The position numbers were made by a program, and so were the translations under genes. Positions 1 to 11,559 of a DNA stretch of 64,000 bases are shown piece after piece. The notes below the pieces were generated by a model. It saw only the letters and a program-made list of their open reading frames with translations. It did no database searches and was not told the origin of the DNA. The DNA is from Duganella sp. OV510 (GTDB lineage Bacteria > Pseudomonadota > Gammaproteobacteria > Burkholderiales > Burkholderiaceae_D). Each line of letters opens with the position of its first letter. The stretch's first letter is position 1. The stretch is taken from NCBI RefSeq assembly GCF_900100205.1, contig NZ_FNEQ01000001.1:930001-994000 (forward strand), given 5' to 3'.

Positions 1-450
1 CTGGCCGCGCACGGTCGGGCGGATGCCTTGCGCTGCCGCATGCTCGTCCAGCCGGCGGAAGTTATCGGCCAGCAGCTTGGCATCGGCCGGGTGCATCTCG
101 AACAGGCGCAGGCGGTCGTGCGGGCGCGCCACCTGCTCGGCGATGTAAGGCGAGCCAGGGTAGTAGCGCATCTTGCCGCTCGGATTCATGGCGCGGATCA
201 GGTCGACGTATTCCTTGACCTGTTCCGGCATGTCGGTCAGGTTCCACAGCGGGCCGATGCCGGTGTCGTACTCGGCATTCTTGGACGCGAATCCGCTGTC
301 CAGCTCGTAGACGCCAGCGCCCGCGTGCGTGTCGATATAGGTGTACGCCACATCTTTCTGATTCAGATACTGCAGCAACTGGATGGTGATGAAGTGCTTC
401 AGCACGTCGGCGTGGTTACCCGCATGGAAGGCGTGGCGGTAAGAGAACAT
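1..450 (-). CDS. rlmJ: 23S rRNA (adenine(2030)-N6)-methyltransferase RlmJ, 3' end cut off by window edge
   Basis: The minus-strand reading from the ATG at 450 begins MFSYRHAFHAGNHADVLKH, the conserved N-terminus of RlmJ. The family methylates N6 of A2030 in 23S rRNA using SAM. Further into the protein, DTHAGAGVYEL matches the SAM-binding glycine-rich loop, and the RYYPGSP stretch is also typical. About 150 of the usual 280 residues are visible; the C-terminal catalytic part lies beyond base 1. The reading is open throughout, and the long plus-strand reading over the same bases is a shadow. Confidence is high because of the distinctive N-terminus. Confidence 0.93.
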   Translation of the reverse strand, partial: MFSYRHAFHAGNHADVLKHFITIQLLQYLNQKDVAYTYIDTHAGAGVYELDSGFASKNAEYDTGIGPLWNLTDMPEQVKEYVDLIRAMNPSGKMRYYPGSPYIAEQVARPHDRLRLFEMHPADAKLLADNFRRLDEHAAAQGIRPTVRGQ

Positions 451-615
451 AAGCTGGTGATCCTGATTGATTCAATCCGTCATTATCCCTCAGAACGCGC
501 GCGCCACCAAAAAAGCCCGCACATGGTTTGCATCAAAGTGTGTGCCGATGGGCTGGCTAAGATGGAAGTGCCGCGCCGGCATCCGCTGGCGCAGCCTACT
601 TTTACGGAGGAGATT

Positions 616-873
616 ATGGCTTTCAACAACGTAGGGCCGCTGACCTTCCTGGCCCCTGGTCAAACCGCGTTCTGGAGCTACACTTACGGCGGCGACCGTG
701 GCACCCAGTTCGCCTCGGCCGATGTGAAGACGCCCAACCAGGGCGCCGTCCACCTGGCTGACCAGCAACGCAAGCGCAAGGACAACAACGGCAACGCCAC
801 GTACTTCGTCGCCATCCACAACCAGGGCGTCGGCGGTTGCTTCCACAACATCCAGGGCGGAGGCATGTCATGA
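616..873 (+). CDS. small hypothetical protein (85 aa)
   Basis: The ATG at 616 follows a strong ribosome-binding site (GGAGGAG at 606-612), which fixes the start. The product is 85 residues, rich in Gly, Asn and Gln, with Trp/Tyr near the N-terminus (AFWSYTYGGDRG), a single Cys (GGCFHN) and no signal peptide or membrane segment. Its stop overlaps the start of the next gene by 4 bp (ATGA), so the two are probably co-translated. I do not recognise the family. The spacing of aromatic and Gly/Asn residues would suit a small beta-rich fold, but that is a guess. Confidence 0.7.
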   Translation: MAFNNVGPLTFLAPGQTAFWSYTYGGDRGTQFASADVKTPNQGAVHLADQQRKRKDNNGNATYFVAIHNQGVGGCFHNIQGGGMS

Positions 874-1097
874 AGATGACCATCGTAACCGACGTGCACG
901 GCAACGTGCTGGGCGCCGTTCAGGGACACAAGCTGTCGGAGAACAAGGATGGCGTGGAGGCGAGCGTATCGTTTTCGCCCGGCCACGCCACCCACATGGT
1001 CGAAGTCGATGATGACCTGACCACGGTGGACGATGTCGACGAGTTCCAGCAACGCCTGCGCCGTCACCTGCAGCAGCATCAGCAGCAGAAGCCGTAA
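870..1097 (+). CDS. small hypothetical protein (75 aa), coupled to the preceding gene
   Basis: The ATG at 870 overlaps the preceding stop in an ATGA junction. The product begins MKMTIVTDVHGNVLGAVQG, has an acidic middle part (VEVDDDLTTVDDVDEF) and ends in a Gln/His-rich tail (RRHLQQHQQQK). It lacks a signal peptide and membrane segments. The coupled arrangement suggests that the two small proteins act together. No family is recognised. A hairpin just downstream (1105-1129) is a plausible end to this transcript. Confidence 0.65.
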   Translation: MKMTIVTDVHGNVLGAVQGHKLSENKDGVEASVSFSPGHATHMVEVDDDLTTVDDVDEFQQRLRRHLQQHQQQKP

Positions 1098-1101
1098 AGG
1101 C

Positions 1102-1131
1102 AAGGCGGCAGCGATGATGTCGCTGCCGCTT
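1102..1131. terminator. hairpin between convergent genes
   Basis: A perfect 10-bp stem (1105-1114 with 1120-1129) encloses a 5-base loop. It lies between the small-gene pair on the plus strand and rraA on the minus strand, so it could end transcripts from both sides. The U-tract is weak, so this is only a likely terminator. Confidence 0.5.
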
Positions 1132-1146
1132 CTGCATTGCGCACGG

Positions 1147-1641
1147 TCAGGCCAGCTTTTGCTGCGCCACCAGAACGCCATCGGCGTCCGCGTAAATCCA
1201 GTCGCCGGGACTGACCGGCACGCCGGCGATCTGCACGCGCAGGTTGCGCTCGCCGACGCCCTTCTTGCTGCTCTTCTGCGGATGCGCACCCAGCGCGCGC
1301 ACGCCGATATCGCAGGCGTTGATTTCATCGGTATCGCGGATGCAGCCATCGACGATGATGCCGGCCCAGCCATTGTCCTGTGCCAGCAAGCCCAGTTGCC
1401 CGCCGACCAGCGCGCGGCGCAGGCTGCCGCCGCCATCGACCACCAGCACATTGCCATCGCCTGGCGTTTCCAGCGTGGCGCGCACCAGTGCGTTGTCCTC
1501 GTGCACCTTCAGCGTCACCACCCTGCCGCTAAAACGCAGGCGCTGGCCGTAGTGCCTGAATACCGGCGGCAGCACAGCCAGGCGGCCGTCATCCAGCAGG
1601 TTGGCGTTGTCGTCGCATAAGTCGGTGGTGGCAAAGCGCAT
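1147..1641 (-). CDS. rraA: RraA family protein (ribonuclease activity regulator / HMG aldolase fold)
   Basis: The 164-residue product begins [16 protein letters not shown] and contains [20 protein letters not shown], a match to the RraA family fold. In E. coli RraA binds RNase E and inhibits it; related proteins are 4-hydroxy-4-methyl-2-oxoglutarate aldolases. The G-G-x-x-x-R region and the Asp in VVDGGGS, followed by VDGCIRD, resemble the metal/substrate pocket of the aldolase members, so either role is possible. The ATG at 1641 is preferred over the one six bases upstream because AAAGGA lies at the right distance before it. The length matches the family. Confidence 0.88.
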   Translation of the reverse strand: MRFATTDLCDDNANLLDDGRLAVLPPVFRHYGQRLRFSGRVVTLKVHEDNALVRATLETPGDGNVLVVDGGGSLRRALVGGQLGLLAQDNGWAGIIVDGCIRDTDEINACDIGVRALGAHPQKSSKKGVGERNLRVQIAGVPVSPGDWIYADADGVLVAQQKLA

Positions 1642-1678
1642 CGTCATCCTTTTGCATTGATCTTCAAAGCATCCGATA

Positions 1679-2908
1679 CTACGCCGTTTTTGGCGCCGCA
1701 GCCACGCGCGTGTTGCTGCCCACGCCCACCGCCGTCAGGATCACCAGCGCCTGGAAGATGCCGATGAAGACGAACACGCCGGACGGATGGTTGGCGTCCA
1801 TCAGCGCGCCAAACAGCAGCGGCCCCAGCGCCAGGCCACTGTCCAGGCCGGAGTACACGACGCCAAACACGCGGCCGGTGGCATTGGCCGGCGCCGCCGC
1901 GCGTATCATCAGGTCGCGCGACGGGCCGGAAATGCCCGTCACCAGGCCGATCAGGCCCATCAGCACCACCGCCATCCAGGCCGGCACCACGGCCGCTGCC
2001 AGCACCAGCGACAACAGCGCCGCCGAGCCGAAGGCGATCATGATGATGCGGTCATGGTTGCGGCTGCCCGCGCCAAGGAAGCCGCCATACGCCATGCCGG
2101 CCGCCGAGGCGAACATGAAGCAGGTGTAAGCCGAGGTGGCGGTCGCCAGCGACATGCCGTACAGGCTGACCAGGCTGGTGGCGGCAAAGGTCTGGATGCC
2201 GGCCAGCGCCACGGCGGAAATCAGGAAGAACGCAAAGCACAGCCACACCACCTTCAGCTTGAGGAAGCCGAAGGCACTGCTGTCGGCGGACGCCGAAGCC
2301 TTGGCCCCGGCTACTGCAACGGCCGCCGGTTCCGGGCGCAGCGCATGGCGGTTCCAGGCCAGCAGCGCCAGCACCATCAGCGGCAGCAAGGCGGCGCACA
2401 GCAGCGCAGTGCGCCAGTCGGTGCGGCCCGCCACGAAGGTCAGGAACAGCGGCGACAGTGCCCAGCCGATATTGCCGCTGATGCCGTGCACCGAGAAGCC
2501 ATGCGCCAGCCGCGCCTTGGACACGCGCTGATTCAGCAAGGTGTAGTCAGCCGGGTGAAACACGCTATTACCGCAGCCGGCCAGCAGCGCGCCCAGCATC
2601 AGCTGCGTGTAGCTGTGTGCGCTCGACAGCATCACCGCCGACACGCCCAGCAGCGCGATGCCGCTGAACAGCACGGTGCGCGCGCCGAGACGGTCGACCA
2701 CAAAGCCAGCCATCGCCTGCCCCACGCCAGACACCACGAAAAACACCGTCATCAGCAAGCCCAGCTGCGAATAGCTGAGACCGAACTCCGGCTTCAGCCA
2801 CGGAATCAGCGCCGCCAGGATCACGTGATAGAAATGCGAAGTGCCGTGCGCCAGCCCCACCAGCGTAATCACGCGGGCATCCTGGCGCCAAAGATTTTTG
2901 TCATTCAT
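1679..2908 (-). CDS. MFS transporter (fosmidomycin-resistance-like branch)
   Basis: This 409-residue hydrophobic protein has the two-half, roughly 12-helix pattern of the major facilitator superfamily. The first half carries [19 protein letters not shown] and a DRLGAR loop between helices 2 and 3, the typical MFS loop. [12 protein letters not shown] resembles the Fsr branch. It would act in the inner membrane as an exporter; the substrate cannot be read from sequence. It is transcribed divergently from the AraC regulator at 2999, with 90 bp between, so that regulator probably controls it. A similar transporter/regulator pair sits at 31.8-33.9 kb. Confidence 0.85.
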   Translation of the reverse strand: MNDKNLWRQDARVITLVGLAHGTSHFYHVILAALIPWLKPEFGLSYSQLGLLMTVFFVVSGVGQAMAGFVVDRLGARTVLFSGIALLGVSAVMLSSAHSYTQLMLGALLAGCGNSVFHPADYTLLNQRVSKARLAHGFSVHGISGNIGWALSPLFLTFVAGRTDWRTALLCAALLPLMVLALLAWNRHALRPEPAAVAVAGAKASASADSSAFGFLKLKVVWLCFAFFLISAVALAGIQTFAATSLVSLYGMSLATATSAYTCFMFASAAGMAYGGFLGAGSRNHDRIIMIAFGSAALLSLVLAAAVVPAWMAVVLMGLIGLVTGISGPSRDLMIRAAAPANATGRVFGVVYSGLDSGLALGPLLFGALMDANHPSGVFVFIGIFQALVILTAVGVGSNTRVAAAPKTA

Positions 2909-2998
2909 GCTGCAATCTCCTTATTTGATTGCCAAAGTGTAAGCAATTTGCAGCCGTCTGATTTAAGATAGAAAGACAATCTTTGTCGAATTCCTGCC

Positions 2999-3793
2999 AT
3001 GCCCATCCAGATCGTCAACCACACGCGCTTCGACTTCCCCAACGAGCCGCCCACCGCCGAGCGGCCGATCACCATGTCCGGTCGCGACCTGCAGGCGGCC
3101 GCCGTGCTGGCGCCGCATGTCCACGGCTGGGGCCAGTTCACCTACGCACTGCACGGCGTGATGCGGGTGGACGCCAACCACAGCAGCTGGATCGTGCCGT
3201 CGCAACGGGCGATCTGGATACCGCCAGGCATCGTCCACAGCGTCACCGTGCTGGAAAATACCCACCTGCGGCCAATGCGCGTGTACGCCGGCCGCGCGCC
3301 CTTCCCCGGCAATGAATGCAAGATTCTGGAACTGTCGCCACTGCTGCGCGAGTTGCTGACGGCGCTGGAACAGCATGACCAGCAGGAGCCATCCCACCGC
3401 CACCACCTGCTGATGGAAATGATCCTGGACGAAATCCCGCGCTGCGCCGTGCGCCCGGTGCGCGTGCCGCTGCCGGACGACAAGCGCCTGAAAGCGCTGT
3501 GCGACGCGCTGATCGCCGAACCGGGCGCCGAGCTGACGTTGGCCGGCTGGGCCAGCCAGGTCGGCGCCTCCGAACGAACGCTGGCGCGCCTGTTCGAGCG
3601 CGAACTGGGCATGGGCTTTGCCCAGTGGCGCCAGCAGGTGCGGCTGGCGCACGCGGCACCGCTGATCGCACGCGGCGTGCCGCTGTCGCGGGTGGCCGCC
3701 GAACTGGGCTACGCCAGCCAGTCGGCCTTCTCCGCCATGTTCAAGAAAACTTTTGGCTGTTCGCCAACAACGTTTTTTGGATTACAACAATAA
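2999..3793 (+). CDS. AraC-family transcriptional regulator (cupin sensor plus HTH)
   Basis: The 264 residues split into an N-terminal cupin-type sensor (HVHGWGQFTYALHGVMRV, then IPPGIVHS) and a C-terminal double helix-turn-helix. The second helix-turn-helix contains VPLSRVAAELGYASQSAFS, the AraC signature, followed by MFKKTFGCSP. The protein is predicted to be a cytoplasmic DNA-binding regulator sensing a small ligand through the cupin. It is divergent from the MFS gene at 1679-2908, its likely target. A paralogous regulator with the same arrangement lies at 33106. Confidence 0.9.
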   Translation: MPIQIVNHTRFDFPNEPPTAERPITMSGRDLQAAAVLAPHVHGWGQFTYALHGVMRVDANHSSWIVPSQRAIWIPPGIVHSVTVLENTHLRPMRVYAGRAPFPGNECKILELSPLLRELLTALEQHDQQEPSHRHHLLMEMILDEIPRCAVRPVRVPLPDDKRLKALCDALIAEPGAELTLAGWASQVGASERTLARLFERELGMGFAQWRQQVRLAHAAPLIARGVPLSRVAAELGYASQSAFSAMFKKTFGCSPTTFFGLQQ

Positions 3794-3861
3794 TGATCGA
3801 TCGTTAAGTTTTCAAAATTGCTGCCGTTAACGCAAGCTTGGGCTAAAAGTACGGTACATTC

Positions 3862-4793
3862 GTGGAAACCAATCAATCACAACAGCGATATCGCATGGCG
3901 GACCTGTCCCTCTTCTCGAACGAACAGATCGCGGCGCTGCTGGCGGCGCTGCCGGACCCGGCATTCATATTGACCCGCAGCGGCCGCTACGCCGCCCTGT
4001 TCGGCGGCACCGATACCCGCTACTACCACGATGGCAGCAGCCTGGTCGGCAAGTCGCTGAACGACGTGTTACAACCGGCCAAAGCCGCCTGGTTCCAGGC
4101 GCAGATCGCCATCGCGCTGGCTTCGCGCGGTTTGCATGTGGTGGAGTACGAACTGGCGGCGGACGACGTCAAGGGCGTCGGTGGCGCCGGGCCGATGGAA
4201 GCGATCTGGTTCGAGGGCCGTGTGCAGCCGCTGGAGCATGCGGTGATGGGCGAGGATGCGGTGCTGTGGGTGGCCAGCAATATCACCGCCAGTAAAAAGC
4301 TGGAAGGGCTGCTGCGCATGCAGAGCGAAACCGATGCGCTGTCGGGCCTGGCCAACCGGCGCAAGCTGATGACCAGCCTGACCGAGCATTTCGAGCTGTT
4401 CGCCCGCTACAAGACACCGGCCTCGGTGCTGATCTTCGATATCGACCACTTCAAGATCATCAACGACCAGCACGGCCATCTGGCTGGCGACAAAGCCATT
4501 ACCGTCACGGCGGACGTGTGCCGGCGCGAGTTGCGCGCCACGGACTTTCCGGCGCGCCTGGGCGGGGATGAATTTGTGGTGCTGATGCCGCACACCAAGG
4601 GCGAGATGGCGCTGCCAATCGCCGAGCGGCTACGGCTGCGCATCGCCGAACAGACCGGCGCCACGATCAGCGGCGGGCTGGGTGAAATGACGCCGGGCGA
4701 CCTGTCCTACGAAGACCTGCTGAAGCGGGCGGACGATGCGCTGTACCGCGCCAAGCGCGACGGCCGCAACCGCATCGTCCGCCACCAGGGCGC

Positions 4794-4797
<4 letters not shown>
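3862..4797 (+). CDS. diguanylate cyclase with N-terminal PAS-like domain
   Basis: An N-terminal PAS-like sensor (about residues 15-150) is followed by a GGDEF domain with the intact motif GGDEF at residues 234-238, preceded by a product-inhibition I-site (RATD) five residues upstream. It should therefore make cyclic di-GMP from two GTP and be feedback inhibited. No membrane segments are seen, so it is probably cytosolic. The reading opens at a GTG (3862); an ATG at 3895 is an equally plausible start, and neither has a good Shine-Dalgarno site. The 3' end overlaps the 3' end of clpB by 4 bp, convergently. Confidence 0.9.
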
Positions 4798-7394
<2,597 letters not shown>

Positions 7395-7456
7395 GGTGAT
7401 GCTCCGATATATTTAACTATCGCTAACATAGGGGCCACCAATGGCTTTTCAAGGAG

Positions 7457-7915
7457 CTACTGCCACTTATTCAGCGCAACATCGTCGCTGACGCGGGCAT
7501 CCACCCAGCGCGCGCCCTCGGGCGTCTGCTCCTTTTTCCAGAACGGCGCTTCTGTCTTCAGATAGTCGATGATGAACTCGCTGGCGGCAAACGCCTCGCC
7601 CCGGTGCGCCGACGTCACCGCCACCAGCACGATCTGGTCCTTGGGCCTCAGCGGGCCGATGCGGTGGATCACCAGCGCGCTGAAAATCGGCCAGCGCTGT
7701 TTTGCCTTATCGACAATATCGCTGATGGCCTGCTCGGTCATGCCAGGATAATGCTCCAGCTCCATCTCCGACACGGCCGCGCCTTCATTCAGGTCGCGTA
7801 CCGTGCCGACGAAGCTGACCACACCCCCTACTTTTGGATGGCCGGCGCGCAGCTGGGCAATCTCCGTGCTGAGGTCGAAATCCTCGGCCTGTATCCGGAC
7901 TTCGTTCAAGCTCAT
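7457..7915 (-). CDS. moaE: molybdopterin synthase large subunit MoaE
   Basis: The 152-residue product contains GGVVSFVGTVRD near residue 30, HYPGMTEQAI, and HRGEAFAASEFIIDYLKTEAPFWKKE, all characteristic of MoaE. The family converts precursor Z to molybdopterin, taking sulfur from the MoaD thiocarboxylate. The start at 7915 overlaps the stop of the upstream DUF349 gene (ATGA), so both are read from one transcript. MoaD and other cofactor genes are not in this window, so this copy is away from at least those partners. Confidence 0.94.
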   Translation of the reverse strand: MSLNEVRIQAEDFDLSTEIAQLRAGHPKVGGVVSFVGTVRDLNEGAAVSEMELEHYPGMTEQAISDIVDKAKQRWPIFSALVIHRIGPLRPKDQIVLVAVTSAHRGEAFAASEFIIDYLKTEAPFWKKEQTPEGARWVDARVSDDVALNKWQ

Positions 7916-10644
7916 GCGCGCTCCGCGCCACCGATGCGGCGGAACAGCTGTTCGATGCGGCTGCTGGTGCGGGCGTCGGCCAGCGCTGGCATCGCGCACA
8001 GTTGCAGATAGGCGGCACTGGCCGACTGCGGCTTCTGACCGGACTTCAGCGACGATTGCAGCACCTCCACCTGCATCTTCAGGCGCTCGCGGGCAAACTC
8101 GGCGCCGCTGTCGACGCCAGCGACGATTTCCAGGCGCAGGACTTCATCCAGCAGCTTGGCGCGGTTGCTTTCCAGTTGCGTCACGTAGGCGCCGCGCTTG
8201 TCATCGACGGCTGCCAGCGCAGCGTTGAAGCGGCCTTGCAGCGCCCGCTCGTAATCATTGCCCAGCGACGGCAGTTCAGCCCATTGAGCTTGCCAGCCGG
8301 CCCCGTCGACGGCGGCGTCCGAGGCCAGCTCGCTTTCCAGTGCCTGCGTCAGGCGCAGCTTGTCGCGCAGCGCGTTGGCCTGGGCGGCGCCGGCGCGGCG
8401 CTTGATCGCGTCCGCCTGTGCCTGTACCTTGCCGACGGCGTTGTGGTAGCGCTGGTTGATGCGCGCCTCGGCCGCGCGCGGCACGGTGCCGGTGGTGTTC
8501 CAGGCGGCAGCGGCGTCCTTCAGCGCCTTGGCGATGGCGGCCAGCTGGGCCTTGTCATCGCCGCTGAAGGTGGCTTCTTCCAGTTGCTTGCAGACGTCCT
8601 CACGCGCGTGCAGCTGCGTTTTGCGTTCGTGATCGGCGGCGTGGGCGGTTTCCTTGCGCTTGGCGAAGATGGCGTCGCAGGCGGCGCGGAAACGCTGCCA
8701 CAACGCTTGCTCGGTCTTGCGCTCCAGCGGCAGCGTCTTGGCCTGTTCCTGCCAGCGTTCCTGCAAATGACGCAGCTTGTCCAGCGTGTGGCGGTCGGAT
8801 GGCTCCAGCGCTTCGGCTTCAACGATCAATTGCTCGCGCTTGGCGGCTTCCACCTTGCGCTGTTCGGACAGCGGCGCCAGCATGTGCGCCAGGACCTTGT
8901 CAAAAGTATGGTCCAGCTTGCGTTTTTCCTTGCGGTCGATGGTGCCCAGGCGGCCCCACATCTGGCGCAGGCGCTGGCCGGCGGCGGCGACGTTTTTCAG
9001 ATCGGCGCCACCGCCGGCGACCGATTCAGCCAGGGCCTGTGTTTCGGTAATCAGCGCTTGCGCCTTGGCGGCGTTGGCGTGGCGTTCGTCGGCCAGTTGC
9101 TTGAAGTGGGCGGCGGCCGGCGCGTAGGCGCTGGTGCAGGCGGCGTCAAAGCGCTCCCACAGCGATTTCGGTGCGTGGCCGGAGACGGCGTCCAGCGCTT
9201 TCCAGCGGTCGCGCATGCTGCCAACCTTTTTGGCCAGTTCGCTCATCGCGAGTTTCTGGCCTGCCAGGTCTTCCACAGCCTTCACCAGTTCTTCGCGCGA
9301 GACGTTGCCGCCCCAGCGTGCCCAGTCGCCCAGGCGCTTGAGTTCGGCGCGGACGTGGTTCAGATGATCGGTCTGGGCTTGGTTCAGGCGGGTTTTGTGG
9401 TCGCGCAGCCATTTGTCGTGTTCGGCGGCGGCGTGCAGTTGGCCTTGTTCCAGGGCTGCTTCCATGGCGTCCATGGTTTCCAGGAATTTCTTGTCGGTTT
9501 CCTTGGGCGCGGGCTTCGGCTGCTTGGGCGGCTTGGCAGTCGCGGTTGCGACAGTCTCGGCGGCGTTGCCAGAGGCGTGCGCCGGCGTGACGTGCGTATC
9601 GTCGGCGCCGGCGACACTGGCCGCATCGGCTTCGGCCGCTCCGGCGCTGGCGTGGCCGGGGCCGGCGCTGGCGGTGCCAGTGTCGGTGTCGGCGGCTGTG
9701 GCGGCGGCAGCGCCGGCGGTAGTGGTGGCGGCGGCGGCGGTAGCTGCTGCCGCGGTGCCTGCGGTGGCGGCGGTGGCTGCGGCGGCGGTAGCTGCTGCTG
9801 CGGTGCCTGCGGTGGCGGCGGTGCCTGCGGCGGCGGTACCTGCGGCGGCGGTGGCGGCTGCGGCTGCGGCGGTGGTTCCTGCGGCGGTGGTGGTGACTGC
9901 GGCCTTGGCGGCCGGCTTCGGCGGCGCGGTCAGCGCGGCGCGGGCCTGTTCGACTGCGGCGGCAAAATCGCTGAGCAGGTGGCGCGGCAAGGCATTGTGT
10001 TCGGGCGCCTGCTGGTAATCAGCCTGGGCGGCGGCATGGCGTTCCAGCGCCTGCAACGCCTCTTCGGCCGGCAAGCCGGCTTGCGGCAACTTGCGCACCG
10101 CAGCCATGGCGTCAATGATGCTGCGCTGCAAGTTGACCTGCGCTTCCAGACGCGCCGCCAACGCCGCCCGGGCGGCGGCATAATCGGCAGCCAGCGTTGG
10201 CACATCGGCAACCAGCAGCCACTGGCGATCCAGCTCGGCCACCTGGTTCGGCGTCAGCTTCTCATCCGCCAGCAGGCGTTGCGCCAGATCCAGGCACACC
10301 TGTGCTTTTTTTTGCTCCGTCTGCTGGTAGCGGATCGCATCCAGACGGCCCTGCATCAGCTTGGCCACACGACGGTCGGTATTGCGCACCGCCGCCAACA
10401 CCTGTTCCAGCGCGGCGCGCGACTGCACATGCTCGGCGGCGGTCAGGCGCACGCCGGCAAATTCGCTCTCCAGTATCAGTGCGACCGCAGCCGCTTCATT
10501 GCCATTCAGCGCGGCGGCACGCTGCGTCTGCTCGTCACGACGACTGGCGGTGGCGGCAGTGGCCGCATCCTGCTCTGGCGAGGCTGCCGGAGCGGTGGGA
10601 ACGGCCGAAGTTTCGGTCGCACGCTTAAAGAGGAAATCAAACAT
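7912..10644 (-). CDS. DUF349 domain-containing protein with Ala/Thr-rich linker
   Basis: This 910-residue protein has repeated Trp-containing helical segments (LWERFDAACTSAY, ALWQRFRAACDAIF, AAWNTTGTVP), the mark of DUF349 repeats, from about residue 400 onward. Residues about 248-335 are an Ala/Thr/Gly low-complexity linker followed by a Pro/Lys-rich stretch. The rest is mostly charged helix with coiled-coil character, cytosolic. The function of the family is not established. The stop overlaps moaE by 4 bp. A very long reading on the opposite strand (8002-10662) is a composition artefact. Confidence 0.88.
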   Translation of the reverse strand: MFDFLFKRATETSAVPTAPAASPEQDAATAATASRRDEQTQRAAALNGNEAAAVALILESEFAGVRLTAAEHVQSRAALEQVLAAVRNTDRRVAKLMQGRLDAIRYQQTEQKKAQVCLDLAQRLLADEKLTPNQVAELDRQWLLVADVPTLAADYAAARAALAARLEAQVNLQRSIIDAMAAVRKLPQAGLPAEEALQALERHAAAQADYQQAPEHNALPRHLLSDFAAAVEQARAALTAPPKPAAKAAVTTTAAGTTAAAAAATAAAGTAAAGTAATAGTAAAATAAAATAATAGTAAAATAAAATTTAGAAAATAADTDTGTASAGPGHASAGAAEADAASVAGADDTHVTPAHASGNAAETVATATAKPPKQPKPAPKETDKKFLETMDAMEAALEQGQLHAAAEHDKWLRDHKTRLNQAQTDHLNHVRAELKRLGDWARWGGNVSREELVKAVEDLAGQKLAMSELAKKVGSMRDRWKALDAVSGHAPKSLWERFDAACTSAYAPAAAHFKQLADERHANAAKAQALITETQALAESVAGGGADLKNVAAAGQRLRQMWGRLGTIDRKEKRKLDHTFDKVLAHMLAPLSEQRKVEAAKREQLIVEAEALEPSDRHTLDKLRHLQERWQEQAKTLPLERKTEQALWQRFRAACDAIFAKRKETAHAADHERKTQLHAREDVCKQLEEATFSGDDKAQLAAIAKALKDAAAAWNTTGTVPRAAEARINQRYHNAVGKVQAQADAIKRRAGAAQANALRDKLRLTQALESELASDAAVDGAGWQAQWAELPSLGNDYERALQGRFNAALAAVDDKRGAYVTQLESNRAKLLDEVLRLEIVAGVDSGAEFARERLKMQVEVLQSSLKSGQKPQSASAAYLQLCAMPALADARTSSRIEQLFRRIGGAERA
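9700..9905. repeat. GC-rich low-complexity repeats encoding the Ala/Thr linker
   Basis: Imperfect repeats with a core resembling GGCGGCGGTAGCTGCTGC and GCGGTGCCTGCGGTGGC alternate here. They encode the Ala/Thr/Gly linker of the DUF349 protein on the minus strand and look like a product of slippage or unequal exchange. Confidence 0.75.
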
Positions 10645-10686
10645 GGTGCGCTATGGTGGTGATGACTAAAACCACCATCATAGCAA

Positions 10687-10708
10687 AGCAGGGAAATTTT
10701 GCCCTGCT
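10687..10708. terminator. small hairpin between two minus-strand genes
   Basis: A 7-bp stem (10687-10693 AGCAGGG with 10702-10708 CCCTGCT) lies just downstream of the hemerythrin-like gene, between its stop and the DUF349 gene start. The U-tract on the minus strand is short, so this may be a weak terminator or attenuator. Confidence 0.35.
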
Positions 10709-10726
10709 AACGCGATATGAGGACGG

Positions 10727-11434
10727 TTATTTCATGACTGCATCGTCGCGCGACGCTTGCCGCGCAGCGCGGTGCAGGGGCCGCGCAGGCAAATCTTCCA
10801 AGCTTACAACTGGCAAGACTTGCAGACCGGGAATGGAAATCTGACCGTCATCCACCTCCCCGCCCGGCAGCGCCCGACGACGCGCAGCCACCTGGGCCGC
10901 TTCGGCCGGTGGCAGGCCGGAACGTTTCATTTCATCCAGGTGCTTATCGTGCATCATCAGCTGGTTGGCGATGGAGAACCAGGTTTCGCCGGCAATGGCG
11001 TTGCGCGCCAGCGCAAACAGTTCCAGTTCCTCTTTTTCCAGCCGCTTCAGCAGTGCAGCGCAAAAAGTGTCGATGCTGTCGCACACTTCGCTGACCTGCT
11101 CGTCGCGCACGTCAGCCAGCGCGCCGAGCTTTTCCTGTAGCAGGCGGATCGAGGTCAGCGCGGCCTGGTTCAGCCGGTTCAGATCATCGAGCAGATGATC
11201 GGCGTGCTCGGTGGCGTCGCGCAGCGCGGGGATCAAATACATCTCCGTCTTGCGCCAGTGGCAGGCTTGATACAAGGTATTGAGATTTTCGCAAGCGTAT
11301 TCCAGTTGCGACAGCGTCATGCGATTCTGTTGCATGAGCGTGGTCCGCACATACTTTTGAAACGATATCAGGCTGAGCCGAACACTGGCTTGTTCGACGG
11401 ACAGGGCAACCAAAGTGTATGTGGCGGTTAACAT
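10727..11434 (-). CDS. hemerythrin-like all-helical protein (putative)
   Basis: The 235 residues are almost entirely helical by composition. CHWRKTEMYLIPAL, TEHADHLLDDLNRL, RLEKEELELFALA and MMHDKHLDEM place His and Glu/Asp residues at spacings reminiscent of the HHE hemerythrin cation-binding fold, but the classical pattern is not complete. No signal peptide or membrane segment is evident. The C-terminal 50 residues are Arg/Ala/Pro-rich and look disordered. If it is a hemerythrin it would bind a di-iron centre and sense oxygen or NO; this is inference. The gene stands alone with a 125-bp upstream gap. Confidence 0.55.
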   Translation of the reverse strand: MLTATYTLVALSVEQASVRLSLISFQKYVRTTLMQQNRMTLSQLEYACENLNTLYQACHWRKTEMYLIPALRDATEHADHLLDDLNRLNQAALTSIRLLQEKLGALADVRDEQVSEVCDSIDTFCAALLKRLEKEELELFALARNAIAGETWFSIANQLMMHDKHLDEMKRSGLPPAEAAQVAARRRALPGGEVDDGQISIPGLQVLPVVSLEDLPARPLHRAARQASRDDAVMK

Positions 11435-11559
11435 TCTGACTCCCAGGGGGTAGGTAGCGGAAGTAAAAGTGTAAAGTTTCCCGACAACGGCGCTTTGAGC
11501 TAGAACAAACCCGTCAGCGCTCTTGGTCTGATTATCTTATCTCAAGCTTGCGGCGAATG

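Noticed and set aside
8002-10662. 886-residue open reading on the plus strand, Gly/Cys-rich in the middle
   Set aside because: It lies fully opposite the DUF349 gene, whose protein has recognisable repeats. The Gly/Cys tract is only the complement of Ala/Thr codons. GC-rich genomes keep such antisense frames open.
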